Source of the DNA: Pseudomonas anuradhapurensis
Lineage (GTDB): Bacteria; Pseudomonadota; Gammaproteobacteria; Pseudomonadales; Pseudomonadaceae
Length of the DNA: 64,000 nucleotides
Direction: 5' to 3'
Assembly (NCBI RefSeq): GCF_014269225.2
Contig: NZ_CP077097.1
Span: 2,987,001 to 3,051,000 of the forward strand
How positions within the stretch are numbered: position 1 is the stretch's first letter; the number at the start of each line of letters is the position of its first letter. The notes under the pieces were generated by a model that saw nothing but the letters and a program-made list of their open reading frames with translations, was not told the origin of the DNA and made no database searches. The position numbers were made by a program, and so were the translations under genes. Positions 1 through 9,184 of the stretch are shown here, one piece after another.

Positions 1-187
1 ATTCGGCGGAACAGAAGAACAGCACGAAGCCCAGGTGCGGGTGCAGCAGCTGCGCCGCCAGTTCCTCGGCCGCCAGCCGGGCGTCGGTGGCCTGGGACAT
101 GGCGCTGACCACACCGTCGTTGTGAGCCTGCTGCATCCTGGTCTCCGGCGCGGGTTGGCTGAGCAAAGAGTGTACGAAGGCGATCAT
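1..187 (-). CDS. FIST-domain sensor protein, N-terminal fragment
   Basis: The first ~62 codons of a gene that runs off the left edge. The reading contains LGFVLFFCSAE preceded by RLAAEELAAQLL, the opening of the FIST_N domain. FIST proteins are cytoplasmic sensor modules; in Pseudomonas one of them (NosP) binds haem and nitric oxide and works with a hybrid histidine kinase. That this gene is NosP is inferred only from the family and neighbourhood, because the haem-binding part lies outside the window. Two starts are possible: ATG at 187 or ATG at 136. The second fits the usual short N-terminus of the family. The gene points away from the porin gene's 3' end across a ~125-bp gap. Confidence 0.7.
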   Translation of the reverse strand, partial: MIAFVHSLLSQPAPETRMQQAHNDGVVSAMSQATDARLAAEELAAQLLHPHLGFVLFFCSAE

Positions 188-313
188 TGGCGACGAATGC
201 TACTTGGGTAGCGGGTGGCCACTTCCATGGATGTAAAGCGCCCCGCCATTCGTGGACGCCCTGTGGCCCCCGGCCACGGTGCGATGCGCACACCGCGGCT
301 GGGGGCCCGGCGT

Positions 314-1498
314 TTACCAGGTCAGCACTGCCCCCACCGCGAAGGTATCGGTGTCTTCGTCCTGTGCACTGGTTTCATGCCCATCGATGGAAAACTGGTT
401 GTACTCGGCAACCAGCTTGAGGTTGTCGTTGATGTCGTGGAACAGCGCGATGCCACGGGTTTCATAATCCGCACCACTGTCGACCGCGCCGTTGCCATCG
501 TCCTTGGTCTTGCCATAGGACAGCGCCACGCGATTCTTGCCGAACTTGTACGAGCCCTGCAGCAGGTAGCCGTCACTGTCGACATTGCGCAGGGTCGGTT
601 CGCCAGCGTTGTTGGTGAAGAACGGGTTGATGCCCTTGGCCTGGAACCCCGAACCGGTCAGCGACAGCCCGCCCATCTTCGCCTGCACGCCATAGCCGAC
701 ACCTTTGGAGGTGACCGACTGCACCGCCGGGTCGGTGTTGTCGGAGGTCTGGTAGCTGCCGTTGAGCCAGCTGTAGATCTGCGCCCCGCCCAGGTCGAAC
801 TGGTAGGTGATCTCGCTTTCGGTACGCGGGTTCTCCTGGTAGGCCTTGCCGGTCGGGCTGCTGTCGTTGGTGTCCACCGGGTCCATGATGCCGACCGCGA
901 CGCGCAGGCCGTCCATCACCGGGGTGCGGTAGGTGATCTGCGAGGTGGGGAACGGGTATGGGTAGCCGCTGCCGATGTTGCCGAACGATACCCCGCCGCC
1001 GTCCACCAGGCCCAGGGTGTCACTGACCTGGCCATAACCGGCCAGCAGTTCGTCGAGCAGGATGTTGGAGCGGGCGAACAGGCCGAAATCCTTGCCGATC
1101 AGCACCTCGCCCCATTCCGGGTTGGCCACGGTGCCGTAGAACTGGCGCACATCGATGGCGGTGTCGGTGCCGTTGGTTTCGCTGTCGTTGATGGTCACCC
1201 AGAACGAGGCGCGCGCGCCGAGCTTGAGGTCATCCACCTGCCTGCCCATGTTGAAGCCCAGGTAGTTGGGTAGGAAGCCCATCTTCACCCGCGACTGGCG
1301 GCGGTCGTACTGCTCACCCTCGCGATCGACATCGCTGTTGACGTAGAAGGCGTTGATATAGCCGTCGGTGGAAAACGTCGTCTGGTCCTTGTCGTACAGC
1401 ATGATCTCGGCCTCGGCGACATTGCTCAGGCAAAGGCTCGACAGGCTGACGGTGACAGCCGCCAGCAAACGGGGAGACAGATTCTTATTGTTGTACAT
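314..1498 (-). CDS. Gram-negative outer-membrane porin
   Basis: A 394-aa precursor of an outer-membrane beta-barrel of the general Gram-negative porin type (Porin_4/OmpC-like). Start at 1498 was chosen over an upstream in-frame ATG because GGAG lies about 7 nt before it and it begins directly with a signal peptide: MYNNKNLSPRLLAAV, then a hydrophobic stretch ending in NVAEA. The mature chain has alternating polar/apolar strands, many Gly/Asn/Asp turns, and ends in the aromatic residue of FAVGAVLTW, as expected for BAM-dependent insertion. The substrate cannot be read from sequence. It stands alone, downstream of REP-containing DNA. Several porins in this group are found beside phosphate or alcohol-oxidation genes, but a role in phosphate uptake is only a guess from the nearby pst genes. 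Confidence 0.85.
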   Translation of the reverse strand: MYNNKNLSPRLLAAVTVSLSSLCLSNVAEAEIMLYDKDQTTFSTDGYINAFYVNSDVDREGEQYDRRQSRVKMGFLPNYLGFNMGRQVDDLKLGARASFWVTINDSETNGTDTAIDVRQFYGTVANPEWGEVLIGKDFGLFARSNILLDELLAGYGQVSDTLGLVDGGGVSFGNIGSGYPYPFPTSQITYRTPVMDGLRVAVGIMDPVDTNDSSPTGKAYQENPRTESEITYQFDLGGAQIYSWLNGSYQTSDNTDPAVQSVTSKGVGYGVQAKMGGLSLTGSGFQAKGINPFFTNNAGEPTLRNVDSDGYLLQGSYKFGKNRVALSYGKTKDDGNGAVDSGADYETRGIALFHDINDNLKLVAEYNQFSIDGHETSAQDEDTDTFAVGAVLTW

Positions 1499-1723
1499 GG
1501 CGCGCTCCGAAACGGGGACGGGATGTCGGAGGCGATTATCAGAAGCGGGCAAAGGGCCAGAAACGCTGCTTTGGAGCGGGCTGGCGGGTGCTTTGGGCCG
1601 GCGTGTGGGATGCGACCATTCGGGCCCGCTACCGGGTTGGGCCGGGAGGCGAGACTTAGGGTTTAGGCATTAATGGCAGGCAGGTACCAATACAAAAAGC
1701 CCGCCTTCGACCTGACGCCGTAC

Positions 1724-1769
1724 CTGTAGGAGCGGCTTCAGCCGCGATCACCGGCACCGCCGGTGCCAA
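1724..1769. repeat. REP palindrome (P. putida type)
   Basis: CTGTAGGAGCGGCTTCAGCC followed by GCGATCACCGGC, with an inner inverted repeat (GCGGCT/AGCCGC) and a second hairpin CACCGGCACCGCCGGTG. This is the common P. putida extragenic palindrome; related copies occur near 29.8 kb. It lies between the porin and HAD gene ends, which transcribe in the same direction. Confidence 0.85.
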
Positions 1770-1786
1770 CCACCGCGTCGCCCACC

Positions 1787-2413
1787 TCACAATCCGAGCG
1801 CAATCGTGTCGTTTCGCGAAGCGAGCGCTTGCGGACGCAGCCGCACCGGCATTTCATAGCGGTGCGGTTGTTGCCAGGCCAGCTGTGCCTGTACATCGAC
1901 AGCCGCATCCTTCACCTTCTGCGCCCAGTGTTCATCCTTCGGGCACACCACCAGCACACGGAAACCGTGATCGATGCCTTCCAGCCGCACACCTTCGGAA
2001 TCATCCACATGCAGATCGATGTCGAAAGCCGAGGGCAACTTCGAAGGTGCATGGCCAAGCCCGTTCCTGGCCAGGACATGCTGGTGCCGGTCACTGTTGA
2101 CCACGCCGTCGACGCGGATGCCGTAGAGCATCAGCCAGCGGCGGATATAGGACGGCGTGCGCCCCGACGAGGTGTAGATCCAGATGCTACAGCCCTGGCG
2201 GCGCAGGTCGCGGATCAGCGAGCGCGTGCCACTGCGCAGGGGTTCGCCCAACCAGCGGTGGACAAAGGCCGGCAGCTTGCTGTGTTCGGCAACGGCGTGG
2301 TCTGCCTGGCAGGCCAGCGTGTCGTCGATGTCGAACGAGATGCGCACCTTTGGCCGGTTGAAGCGGCGTTCGATGGCCTGCCAGCCACGTTGCAGCAGTG
2401 ACGAGCGGTGCAT
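1787..2413 (-). CDS. HAD-fold hydrolase-like protein
   Basis: A 208-aa cytoplasmic protein of the haloacid dehalogenase fold. Motif I is FDIDDTL near residue 30, giving the two aspartates for phosphoryl transfer or phosphate hydrolysis. Motif II is in IWIYTSSGR, and an acidic LHVDDSEGV fits motif IV. The substrate is unknown. The start at 2413 (ATG) shares one base with the stop of the upstream Fic-like gene (TGATG), with GAGAGG upstream, so the two are translationally coupled. An earlier in-frame GTG at 2422 is also possible. The two genes lie immediately downstream of pstB, where phoU normally sits, so they may be co-transcribed with the phosphate transporter; this is inference. Confidence 0.75.
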   Translation of the reverse strand: MHRSSLLQRGWQAIERRFNRPKVRISFDIDDTLACQADHAVAEHSKLPAFVHRWLGEPLRSGTRSLIRDLRRQGCSIWIYTSSGRTPSYIRRWLMLYGIRVDGVVNSDRHQHVLARNGLGHAPSKLPSAFDIDLHVDDSEGVRLEGIDHGFRVLVVCPKDEHWAQKVKDAAVDVQAQLAWQQPHRYEMPVRLRPQALASRNDTIALGL

Positions 2414-3111
2414 CAGCGGCACCTCTCGCAGGCAGGTACGGACACGCCACCAAGGAAGAACTTGCCCGCTTCAGGCGCCTTCGCTTCGAGGAAGGCGGCA
2501 TACTTCTTCTTGATCTTGGGTAGTTCGTACAAGGCCTTGACACCGTGTTTGGCGGAATTGCGGATGACCGAGGACGGGTTGAAGTAACCCTCGGCGTTGT
2601 CCAGCGACAGCACGAAGGGCGGCAGCCCTGCGCGCATCAGCAAGTAGCTGACGATCAGCGACCCGGTGCGGTTGTTGCCTTCGATGAACAGCTGCGGCTT
2701 GCTGAGGATACGCACGTAGACACCGGCTGCGCGCTTCCACACCGAGTCACTGCGGTAGGCGCTGTACCAGTTGTACAGGTCTTTGATGCCGCCCTCGACG
2801 TTATTGAAGAAGTGCGCCTCGGTCGCGGCGAGATGCGCAGCGAATTCCAGGCGGCGGGCGGGGTCGCTGCCGCACAGCACGGTGGCATTGATCTCCAGCA
2901 TCAGGTTCAACTGCTGCAGGTCGAAAAGGTCGATGCCACGTGCGACATAGTCATCAATCAGGGCATAGCCTTCAACCACATTCAGCAGCACCTCGTCGGT
3001 GAACGGATCGCGCGGCTCGGTGAAGTGTTCGCTGAGTTCGGCAAAACGGCCCTGCACCTCACGCAGTGCGCGCTCTACCGCTGACAGGTCAAGACGACGC
3101 GTGGCAGGCAT
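2413..3111 (-). CDS. Fic-like protein with degenerate active-site motif
   Basis: A 232-aa protein. Around residues 155-170 it reads PQLFIEGNNRTGSLIVSYLL, which aligns with the Fic motif H-P-F-x-D/E-G-N-G-R-x-x-R but has Gln for the catalytic His, Asn for the second Gly and Ser for the last Arg. Fic proteins transfer AMP or other phosphate-containing groups to target proteins; loss of the His suggests this one is not an ordinary AMPylase. The N-terminal ~100 residues are helical and unassigned. Start chosen at 3111 (MPATRR), preceded by GGGG; an ATG at 3135 is also in frame. Stop overlaps the next gene's start by one base. It sits 46 bp after pstB on the same strand. Confidence 0.6.
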   Translation of the reverse strand: MPATRRLDLSAVERALREVQGRFAELSEHFTEPRDPFTDEVLLNVVEGYALIDDYVARGIDLFDLQQLNLMLEINATVLCGSDPARRLEFAAHLAATEAHFFNNVEGGIKDLYNWYSAYRSDSVWKRAAGVYVRILSKPQLFIEGNNRTGSLIVSYLLMRAGLPPFVLSLDNAEGYFNPSSVIRNSAKHGVKALYELPKIKKKYAAFLEAKAPEAGKFFLGGVSVPACERCR

Positions 3112-3157
3112 TGGAAACCCCGAGTAACACTTCAACGGAAAATGATGCGGCCAAGGT

Positions 3158-3976
<819 letters not shown>

Positions 3977-3994
3977 GGTCGAATGCTCCCTTTC

Positions 3995-4891
3995 TCAGTA
4001 CTTGGGCTTGCCGAAAACTCGGCTCAGAATGTTGATTACCAGCACGATCATCACCAGTACCAGCGAGGCCGCCCAGGCGAGCTCGAGCTGGTTGTCGAAT
4101 GGCATGCCAGAGAAGTTGTAGATCAGCACGGCCAGCGAGGCCGTCGGGTTCATCACGGCCAGGTCGCCGTCATGCAGGATCCAGTAATTGCTGAACAACG
4201 CGGTGAACAACAGCGGCGCCGTTTCGCCGGCGGCACGCGCCACGGCCAGCATGACGCCGGTGAGGATGGCCGGCAGGCCGGTGGGCAGGACGATTTTGCA
4301 GATCACCTGGGCCCGGGTGCAGCCCATGCCATAGGCAGCATCCTTCATGATCTTGGGCACCATCTTCATCGACTCTTCCGCAGTCAGCACGACGATGGGC
4401 AGCATCAGTACCGCCAGGGCCACGCCGCCTGCCGGCGCCGAGTAGGTGCCGGTAGTCATCACCACCAGGGCGTAGGCGAATACCCCGGCCAGGATCGATG
4501 GCAGGCCGGTGAGCATCCTGGCGGCAAAGCGTGCAGCATTGGCCAGCTTGCTGTCCGGGCCGAGTTCAGCCAGGAACACCGCGGCCAGAATACCGACCGG
4601 CACGGCGATGGCCGCGGCAATACCAACCATGACGAAGGTGCCGACCATGGCGTTGCCGAAGCCCCCGCCCATCTCGAAGCCGGTGGGCGGCAGCTCGGTG
4701 AACACCTCCAGGTTGAGGCGTGCACCACCGCGGGTGATCAGCATGTACAGCACCGAAACCAGCGGCACACTGGCCACCAGCGCCGCGCACCAGGCCAGCG
4801 TGGTCAGCACCAGGCTGCGCAGGGAACGGCCTTCCAGCTTGCGCTGCAGGCTGGGCAAAGCCTTGGTCGGGGAGGTCAGGTCGGTCATCAT
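3995..4891 (-). CDS. pstA: Phosphate ABC transporter permease PstA
   Basis: A 298-aa inner-membrane permease with six predicted hydrophobic segments, forming the phosphate channel with PstC. The EAA-type cytoplasmic loop is visible as AAYGMGCTRAQVICKIVLPT, the site that docks on PstB. Its start overlaps the pstC stop: ATGATGA contains ATG at 4891, the pstC TGA and a second ATG at 4888, so translation is coupled and either ATG may be used. An 18-bp gap separates it from pstB. Confidence 0.95.
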   Translation of the reverse strand: MMTDLTSPTKALPSLQRKLEGRSLRSLVLTTLAWCAALVASVPLVSVLYMLITRGGARLNLEVFTELPPTGFEMGGGFGNAMVGTFVMVGIAAAIAVPVGILAAVFLAELGPDSKLANAARFAARMLTGLPSILAGVFAYALVVMTTGTYSAPAGGVALAVLMLPIVVLTAEESMKMVPKIMKDAAYGMGCTRAQVICKIVLPTGLPAILTGVMLAVARAAGETAPLLFTALFSNYWILHDGDLAVMNPTASLAVLIYNFSGMPFDNQLELAWAASLVLVMIVLVINILSRVFGKPKY

Positions 4892-5853
4892 TTGTTACCC
4901 CGCTGGGCGTAGAGCATGATCATCGAGCCGAGTACGTTCACCAGCAGGGTGATGAACATCAGTACCAGCGCGGCGTACATCAGTACCTCGACCTCGTTCG
5001 GGCCGGCCTCCGGGAAGTTCAGGGCCAGCAGCGCGGCCAGGGTGTTGGCCGGGGCGAACAAGGACACGGAAATGGTATTGGCATTGCCCACCAGCATGGC
5101 CAGGGCCATGGTTTCGCCCAGCGCCCGGCCGAGGCCGAGCACCAGCGAACCGAAGATGCCGGTGGCTGCGGATGGCACCATCACCTTGAGGATCGCCTCC
5201 CAGTGGGTGGCGCCCAGACCGTAGGCCGCCTGCTTGGTTTTCATCGGTACGCTGGTCAGCGCATCCTGCGAAACGGCGGCGATGGTCGGCAGAATCATGA
5301 TGGCCAGCACCAGCGCGGCAGGCAGCAGCCCGGGCCCGCTCAGGGACGTGCCAAAAAACGGAATCCAGCCCAGCTCGCTGTTCAGCCAGGTGGTCAGCGG
5401 GCGGATGGCCGGGATCACCACGTAGATGCCCCACAGGCCGTAGACGACGCTGGGGATCGCAGCGAGCAACTCGACAATGGTGCGGAAAACTGCCGCCAGC
5501 TTGGCCGGCAGGAAGTCCTGGGTGAGGAAAATGGCCATGCTGACGCCGAAGAAACCGGCGATCAACAGGGCGATCAGGGCGCTGTACAGCGTGCCCCAGA
5601 TCGCCGGCAGAATGCCGTACTTGCCTTGGTTGACGTCCCAGACGCTGCCGAACAACACATCGAAGCCGTGCTTCTCGATACCTGGCAGGGCCTTGCGGCC
5701 CACTTCGTAGACCAGCGCGAAGACCAGCGCCAGGACCAGCACCACACCGATGCGTGCCAGCGCACGGAAGCTGCGGTCCACCAGGAAGTCTTTCGCAGAC
5801 GGCGGCTGGCAAGCGGAGTGGGGGTTATCCGGGATGGCGAAAGGTGAGTTCAT
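4888..5853 (-). CDS. pstC: Phosphate ABC transporter permease PstC
   Basis: A 321-aa inner-membrane permease. After a hydrophilic N-terminus (MNSPFAIPDNPHSA...) it has the first membrane helix at IGVVLVLALVFALVYEV and a conserved EAA loop AAYGLGATHWEAILKVMVP. Start at 5853 was chosen because the upstream in-frame codons lie in the 72-bp gap after pstS and are not conserved in type; GGAAC lies a short distance upstream. It pairs with PstA and overlaps it by four bases. Confidence 0.93.
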   Translation of the reverse strand: MNSPFAIPDNPHSACQPPSAKDFLVDRSFRALARIGVVLVLALVFALVYEVGRKALPGIEKHGFDVLFGSVWDVNQGKYGILPAIWGTLYSALIALLIAGFFGVSMAIFLTQDFLPAKLAAVFRTIVELLAAIPSVVYGLWGIYVVIPAIRPLTTWLNSELGWIPFFGTSLSGPGLLPAALVLAIMILPTIAAVSQDALTSVPMKTKQAAYGLGATHWEAILKVMVPSAATGIFGSLVLGLGRALGETMALAMLVGNANTISVSLFAPANTLAALLALNFPEAGPNEVEVLMYAALVLMFITLLVNVLGSMIMLYAQRGNK

Positions 5854-5925
5854 GGGCAAGTTCCGGGACAGGGGGCAAACACCCCCGGCATGGCCACAGG
5901 ACCACACCGGGAGCGCCCGAGGGCG

Positions 5926-6957
5926 TTACTGGATGTTGGCGGACGCTTTGCGAACCTGGTCGACCACCGATTGCGGCAGTGGGATGTAGCCCATCGAATC
6001 GGCGATTTTCTGGCCTTCGGTCAGGCTGTACTCGACCATGTCGCGCATGGCCTTGGCCTTGGCCGGGTTGCCGTTGTCCTTGCGGAAGATCATCCAGGTG
6101 TAGGAGGTGATCGGGTAGGACTTGGCACCGTCCGGGTCAGGCAGCCAGGCCACCAGGTTTTCCGGCATGTTCACCGCAGCCAGCGCCTCGGCACCGCTTT
6201 CGGCGTTCGGTACCACGTATTGGCCGGCCTTGTTCTGCAACTGGGCGAAGTCGACCTTGGCCAGCTTGGCGAAGCCGTATTCGATGTAGCCGATGGCACC
6301 TGGGGTCTGGCGCACGGTGGCGGTTACCCCGTCGTTCTTCGGCGACTTGATGAACTTGTCGCTGGCGGGCCAGTTGACGGTGTTGCCCTCGCCCAGCGCT
6401 TGCTTGAAGTCAGCGTTGATCGCCGACAGGTGCTTGGTGAACACCGCCGTGGTACCGCTGGAGTCGGCACGCACGACTACGGTAATCGGGGTAGCTGGCA
6501 GCTTCAGGTCGGGGTTGGCCGCGACGATCTGCGGGTCGTTCCACTGGGTGATCTTGCCGAGGAAGATGTTCGAGTAGACGTCGCGCGGCAGCTTCAGCCC
6601 TTTCGGGTTGCCCGGCAGGTTGTACGCCAGGACGATTTCACCGGCGGTCATTGGCAGCAACTGCACGCCCTCGCCGACCTTGGCGATCTCTTCAGCCTTC
6701 ATGGCCGAGTCGCTGGCGGCAAAATCGACAGTCTTGTTCAGAAAATCCTGAACACCCGCCCCGCTCCCCTTGGACTGGTAATCAACGGTGACGCCGTCGG
6801 TTTCCTTGCTGAAGGCCTTGAACCAGGTCAGGTAGATCGGTGCAGGGAAGCTGGCGCCAGACCCGGTCAGGCGTACGTTCTCTGCAGCGAAGGCGGCCGA
6901 AGTGGCGCAGACAGAAACGGCAACGGCAAGTGCAGCAGACTTCATCAGGCGTATCAT
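5926..6957 (-). CDS. pstS: Periplasmic phosphate-binding protein PstS
   Basis: A 343-aa precursor with a classical signal peptide (MIRLMKSAALAVAVSVCATS, cleavage after AAFA) and the phosphate-binding loop TGSGASFPAPIY right after it. Further family blocks are YQSKGSGAG, DFAASDSAM, ITQWNDPQI, VRADSSGTT and GAIGYIEYG. Family knowledge gives tight binding of inorganic phosphate in the periplasm and delivery to PstCA. Start at 6957 has GGAG about 9 nt upstream; the longer open frame to 7098 runs through the promoter. First gene of the operon pstS-pstC-pstA-pstB, with a Pho box upstream. Confidence 0.95.
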   Translation of the reverse strand: MIRLMKSAALAVAVSVCATSAAFAAENVRLTGSGASFPAPIYLTWFKAFSKETDGVTVDYQSKGSGAGVQDFLNKTVDFAASDSAMKAEEIAKVGEGVQLLPMTAGEIVLAYNLPGNPKGLKLPRDVYSNIFLGKITQWNDPQIVAANPDLKLPATPITVVVRADSSGTTAVFTKHLSAINADFKQALGEGNTVNWPASDKFIKSPKNDGVTATVRQTPGAIGYIEYGFAKLAKVDFAQLQNKAGQYVVPNAESGAEALAAVNMPENLVAWLPDPDGAKSYPITSYTWMIFRKDNGNPAKAKAMRDMVEYSLTEGQKIADSMGYIPLPQSVVDQVRKASANIQ

Positions 6958-7000
6958 CGAAAAGCGCTCCGTGTGATGGCCGGCACACTTTGCAGCAGCA

Positions 7001-7020
7001 ATGTTACAGCTTTGTGACCG
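7001..7020 (-). promoter_or_regulatory. Pho box (PhoB binding site) of pstSCAB
   Basis: On the minus strand the site reads CGGTCACAAAGCTGTAACAT: two 7-bp direct half-sites, CGGTCAC and CTGTAAC, separated by AAAG. This is the 7+4+7 layout of the PhoB consensus CTGTCAT-N4-CTGTCAT. It ends ~44 bp before the pstS ATG, the usual place for a PhoB site replacing a -35 box. Confidence 0.8.
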
Positions 7021-7246
7021 ATGAATGGCATGCCGCGGGATAGAGCCGCCCGGCCGCGCCATCACGGCGCACCCCAGCTCTCGGAGGCGACGACGCATGC
7101 AAAAGCGTCTGGCCCAACGTTAACGGCCTGACATGTCGATTGCATGACCATGCGAATGGCCCTGGCGCCCGTCCGTCGCCAGCGCGGCACCCGTGCACCG
7201 GTTACGGGCCGAACAGTGGGTGACCCACTGGAAAAGGAGATTCACC

Positions 7247-7606
7247 ATGCAACCGACAACGCTTCGATCGCTGCTGCTCGCCCTGTGCCTGAGCACCGGC
7301 GCGCCCCTGGCGCTGGCCGCCACCGACATCATCGACCAGCCCGCCCCGGGCAGCCAGCCCCACGATAATGGCCACATGAACGGCCAAGGGGGAGCGAGCG
7401 GCTCGGGCACCCCGGCTGACGGCATGGGTACGGGCACGGGCGGCACGGATGACAATGGCACCGACAGCACCGGCGGCGATGGCACCACCGAGGGTTCGGG
7501 TAGCGGTAGCGGCACGGGTACCGGTTCCGGCAGTGGCAGCGGGACCGGAAGCGGCAGCAGCGGTTCGGGCGGCGCGGGTGGCAGTGGCGCAGGTTCGGGA
7601 AGCTGA
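7247..7606 (+). CDS. Exported Gly/Ser/Thr-rich low-complexity protein
   Basis: A 119-aa small protein. Start at 7247 is preceded by AAAAGGAGATTCACC, a strong ribosome site; it begins with a signal peptide (MQPTTLRSLLLALCLSTG... ending LALAA). From about residue 40 to the end it is almost only Gly, Ser and Thr with a few Asp and Ala, in GSGS/GTGT runs. No catalytic motif and no lipobox Cys are visible. Function unknown; likely an exported, disordered or cell-envelope-associated protein. The repeated GGC/AGC/ACC codons may slip and give length variation. It lies 17 bp upstream of an MFS gene on the same strand. Confidence 0.7.
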   Translation: MQPTTLRSLLLALCLSTGAPLALAATDIIDQPAPGSQPHDNGHMNGQGGASGSGTPADGMGTGTGGTDDNGTDSTGGDGTTEGSGSGSGTGTGSGSGSGTGSGSSGSGGAGGSGAGSGS

Positions 7607-7623
7607 GGCACTGGGTACCTGGC

Positions 7624-9087
7624 GTGACGACACCTTCCGACGCTGGCTCGGCGCAGGTGCGCCTGCATAGCACCGACATTCCCGCCCGCCTCGACCGGCT
7701 GCCCTGGACGCGTTTTCATACGCTGCTGGTGCTGGCGCTGGGTATCACCTGGCTGCTCGATGGCCTTGAAGTCACCTTGGCTGGTTCGCTGTCGGGGGCC
7801 CTCAAGGACAGCCCGGCCCTGGCCATGAGCACCACCGACATCGGCCTGGCCGGCGCAGCCTACGTCGCCGGCGCAGTGTCTGGCGCGTTGTTGTTCGGTT
7901 GGTTGACCGACCGCCTGGGGCGACGCAGGCTGTTCTTCATCACCCTGTGCCTGTACATCGGCGCCACGGCGGCCACGGCATTTTCCTGGAACCTGTGGAG
8001 CTTCCTGGTGTTTCGTTTCCTCACGGGTGCCGGGATCGGCGGCGAGTACACCGCAATCAACTCGACCATCCAGGAATTCACCCCGGCGCGTTACCGCGGT
8101 TGGGTCGACCTGACCATCAACGGCACCTTCTGGATCGGCGCGGCGCTGGGCGCGGTGGGTGCGGTGGTGCTGCTCGACCCGGCCGTGGCAGGTGGCGAGC
8201 TGGGCTGGCGCCTGTGCTTTGGCATTGGCGCAGGGCTCGGCCTGGTCATCCTGCTGATGCGCCTGTGGATACCGGAAAGCCCGCGCTGGCTGATGATTCA
8301 CAACCAGCCGGAGGAAGCCGAACGCATCGTTGCCGGCATCGAACGCCATTACCGGCAACGCGGCATTGCCCTACCGCCGTTGCAGGGGCCTGCACTGCGC
8401 TTGCGCGGGCGTGATCATACGCCGCTGCGCGAAGTCTTCCACAGCCTGTTCGTCCTGCATCGGCGCCGGGCGCTGGTAGGCCTGACCTTGCTCACCGCCC
8501 AGGCCTTCTTCTATAACGCGATCTTCTTCACCTACGCGTTGGTGCTCACCGACTTCTATGGCGTGCCGTCGGCACAGGTGGGCTGGTACGTGTTGCCCTT
8601 CGCCCTGGGCAACTTCTGCGGGCCATTGCTGCTCGGCCGGCTGTTCGACCTGGTCGGCCGACGCATCATGATCAGCCTGACCTATCTGGTGTCCGGCCTG
8701 CTGTTGGCGGCCAGCGGTTACCTGTTCCAGCAACAGCTGCTCGATGTGATGCAGCAGACCCTCGCCTGGATGGTGATTTTCTTCTTCGCCTCGGCTGCGG
8801 CCAGTTCAGCCTACCTGACGGTGGCAGAAACCTTCCCGTTGGAAATCCGCGCACTGGCCATTGCCGTGTTCTATGCCTTTGGCACAGGCCTCGGCGGCCT
8901 CATCGGCCCCACCCTGTTCGGCGCGCTGATCGCATCGGGTGAGCGCCTGAACGTGCTGTATGGCTACCTGCTCGGCGCGGCGCTGATGGTCATCGCCGCG
9001 CTCACCCAGGCGGTGTGGGGCGTGGCAGCCGAGCGCCGCCCGCTCGAGCACGTGGCCAGGCCGCTGTCGCAGGTCAGCGACACCTGA
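7624..9087 (+). CDS. MFS transporter, sugar-porter-like
   Basis: A 487-aa inner-membrane transporter with 12 predicted helices. MFS signatures are visible: LTDRLGRRRLFF after helix 2, RFLTGAGIGGEYTAI in helix 4, a PESPRWL motif after helix 6 and LFDLVGRRIM in the second half. PESPRWL and the overall plan are typical of the sugar/aromatic-acid/metabolite:H+ symporter families. Substrate unknown. Starts at ATG or just upstream around 7624, 17 bp after the Gly/Ser-rich gene; the two may share a transcript. Ends 97 bp before the next gene. Confidence 0.85.
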   Translation: MTTPSDAGSAQVRLHSTDIPARLDRLPWTRFHTLLVLALGITWLLDGLEVTLAGSLSGALKDSPALAMSTTDIGLAGAAYVAGAVSGALLFGWLTDRLGRRRLFFITLCLYIGATAATAFSWNLWSFLVFRFLTGAGIGGEYTAINSTIQEFTPARYRGWVDLTINGTFWIGAALGAVGAVVLLDPAVAGGELGWRLCFGIGAGLGLVILLMRLWIPESPRWLMIHNQPEEAERIVAGIERHYRQRGIALPPLQGPALRLRGRDHTPLREVFHSLFVLHRRRALVGLTLLTAQAFFYNAIFFTYALVLTDFYGVPSAQVGWYVLPFALGNFCGPLLLGRLFDLVGRRIMISLTYLVSGLLLAASGYLFQQQLLDVMQQTLAWMVIFFFASAAASSAYLTVAETFPLEIRALAIAVFYAFGTGLGGLIGPTLFGALIASGERLNVLYGYLLGAALMVIAALTQAVWGVAAERRPLEHVARPLSQVSDT

Positions 9088-9184
9088 CCCAAGCCGGCCG
9101 GGCCGGGGCACCGCTCGTCCATTGCCCGGCACTCTGCCCTTGCACGGGGTTCAACCGTGCAAGCCCACAGCAGGAGTGAAGACC

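Noticed and set aside
215..1273. Long plus-strand open frame opposite the porin
   Set aside because: It is an antisense shadow: no ribosome site, composition set by the porin codons, no family features.
7120..8358. 412-aa minus-strand frame opposite the Gly/Ser-rich gene and MFS gene
   Set aside because: Crosses two convincing plus-strand genes and has the low-complexity look of a reverse reading of GGC/AGC repeats.
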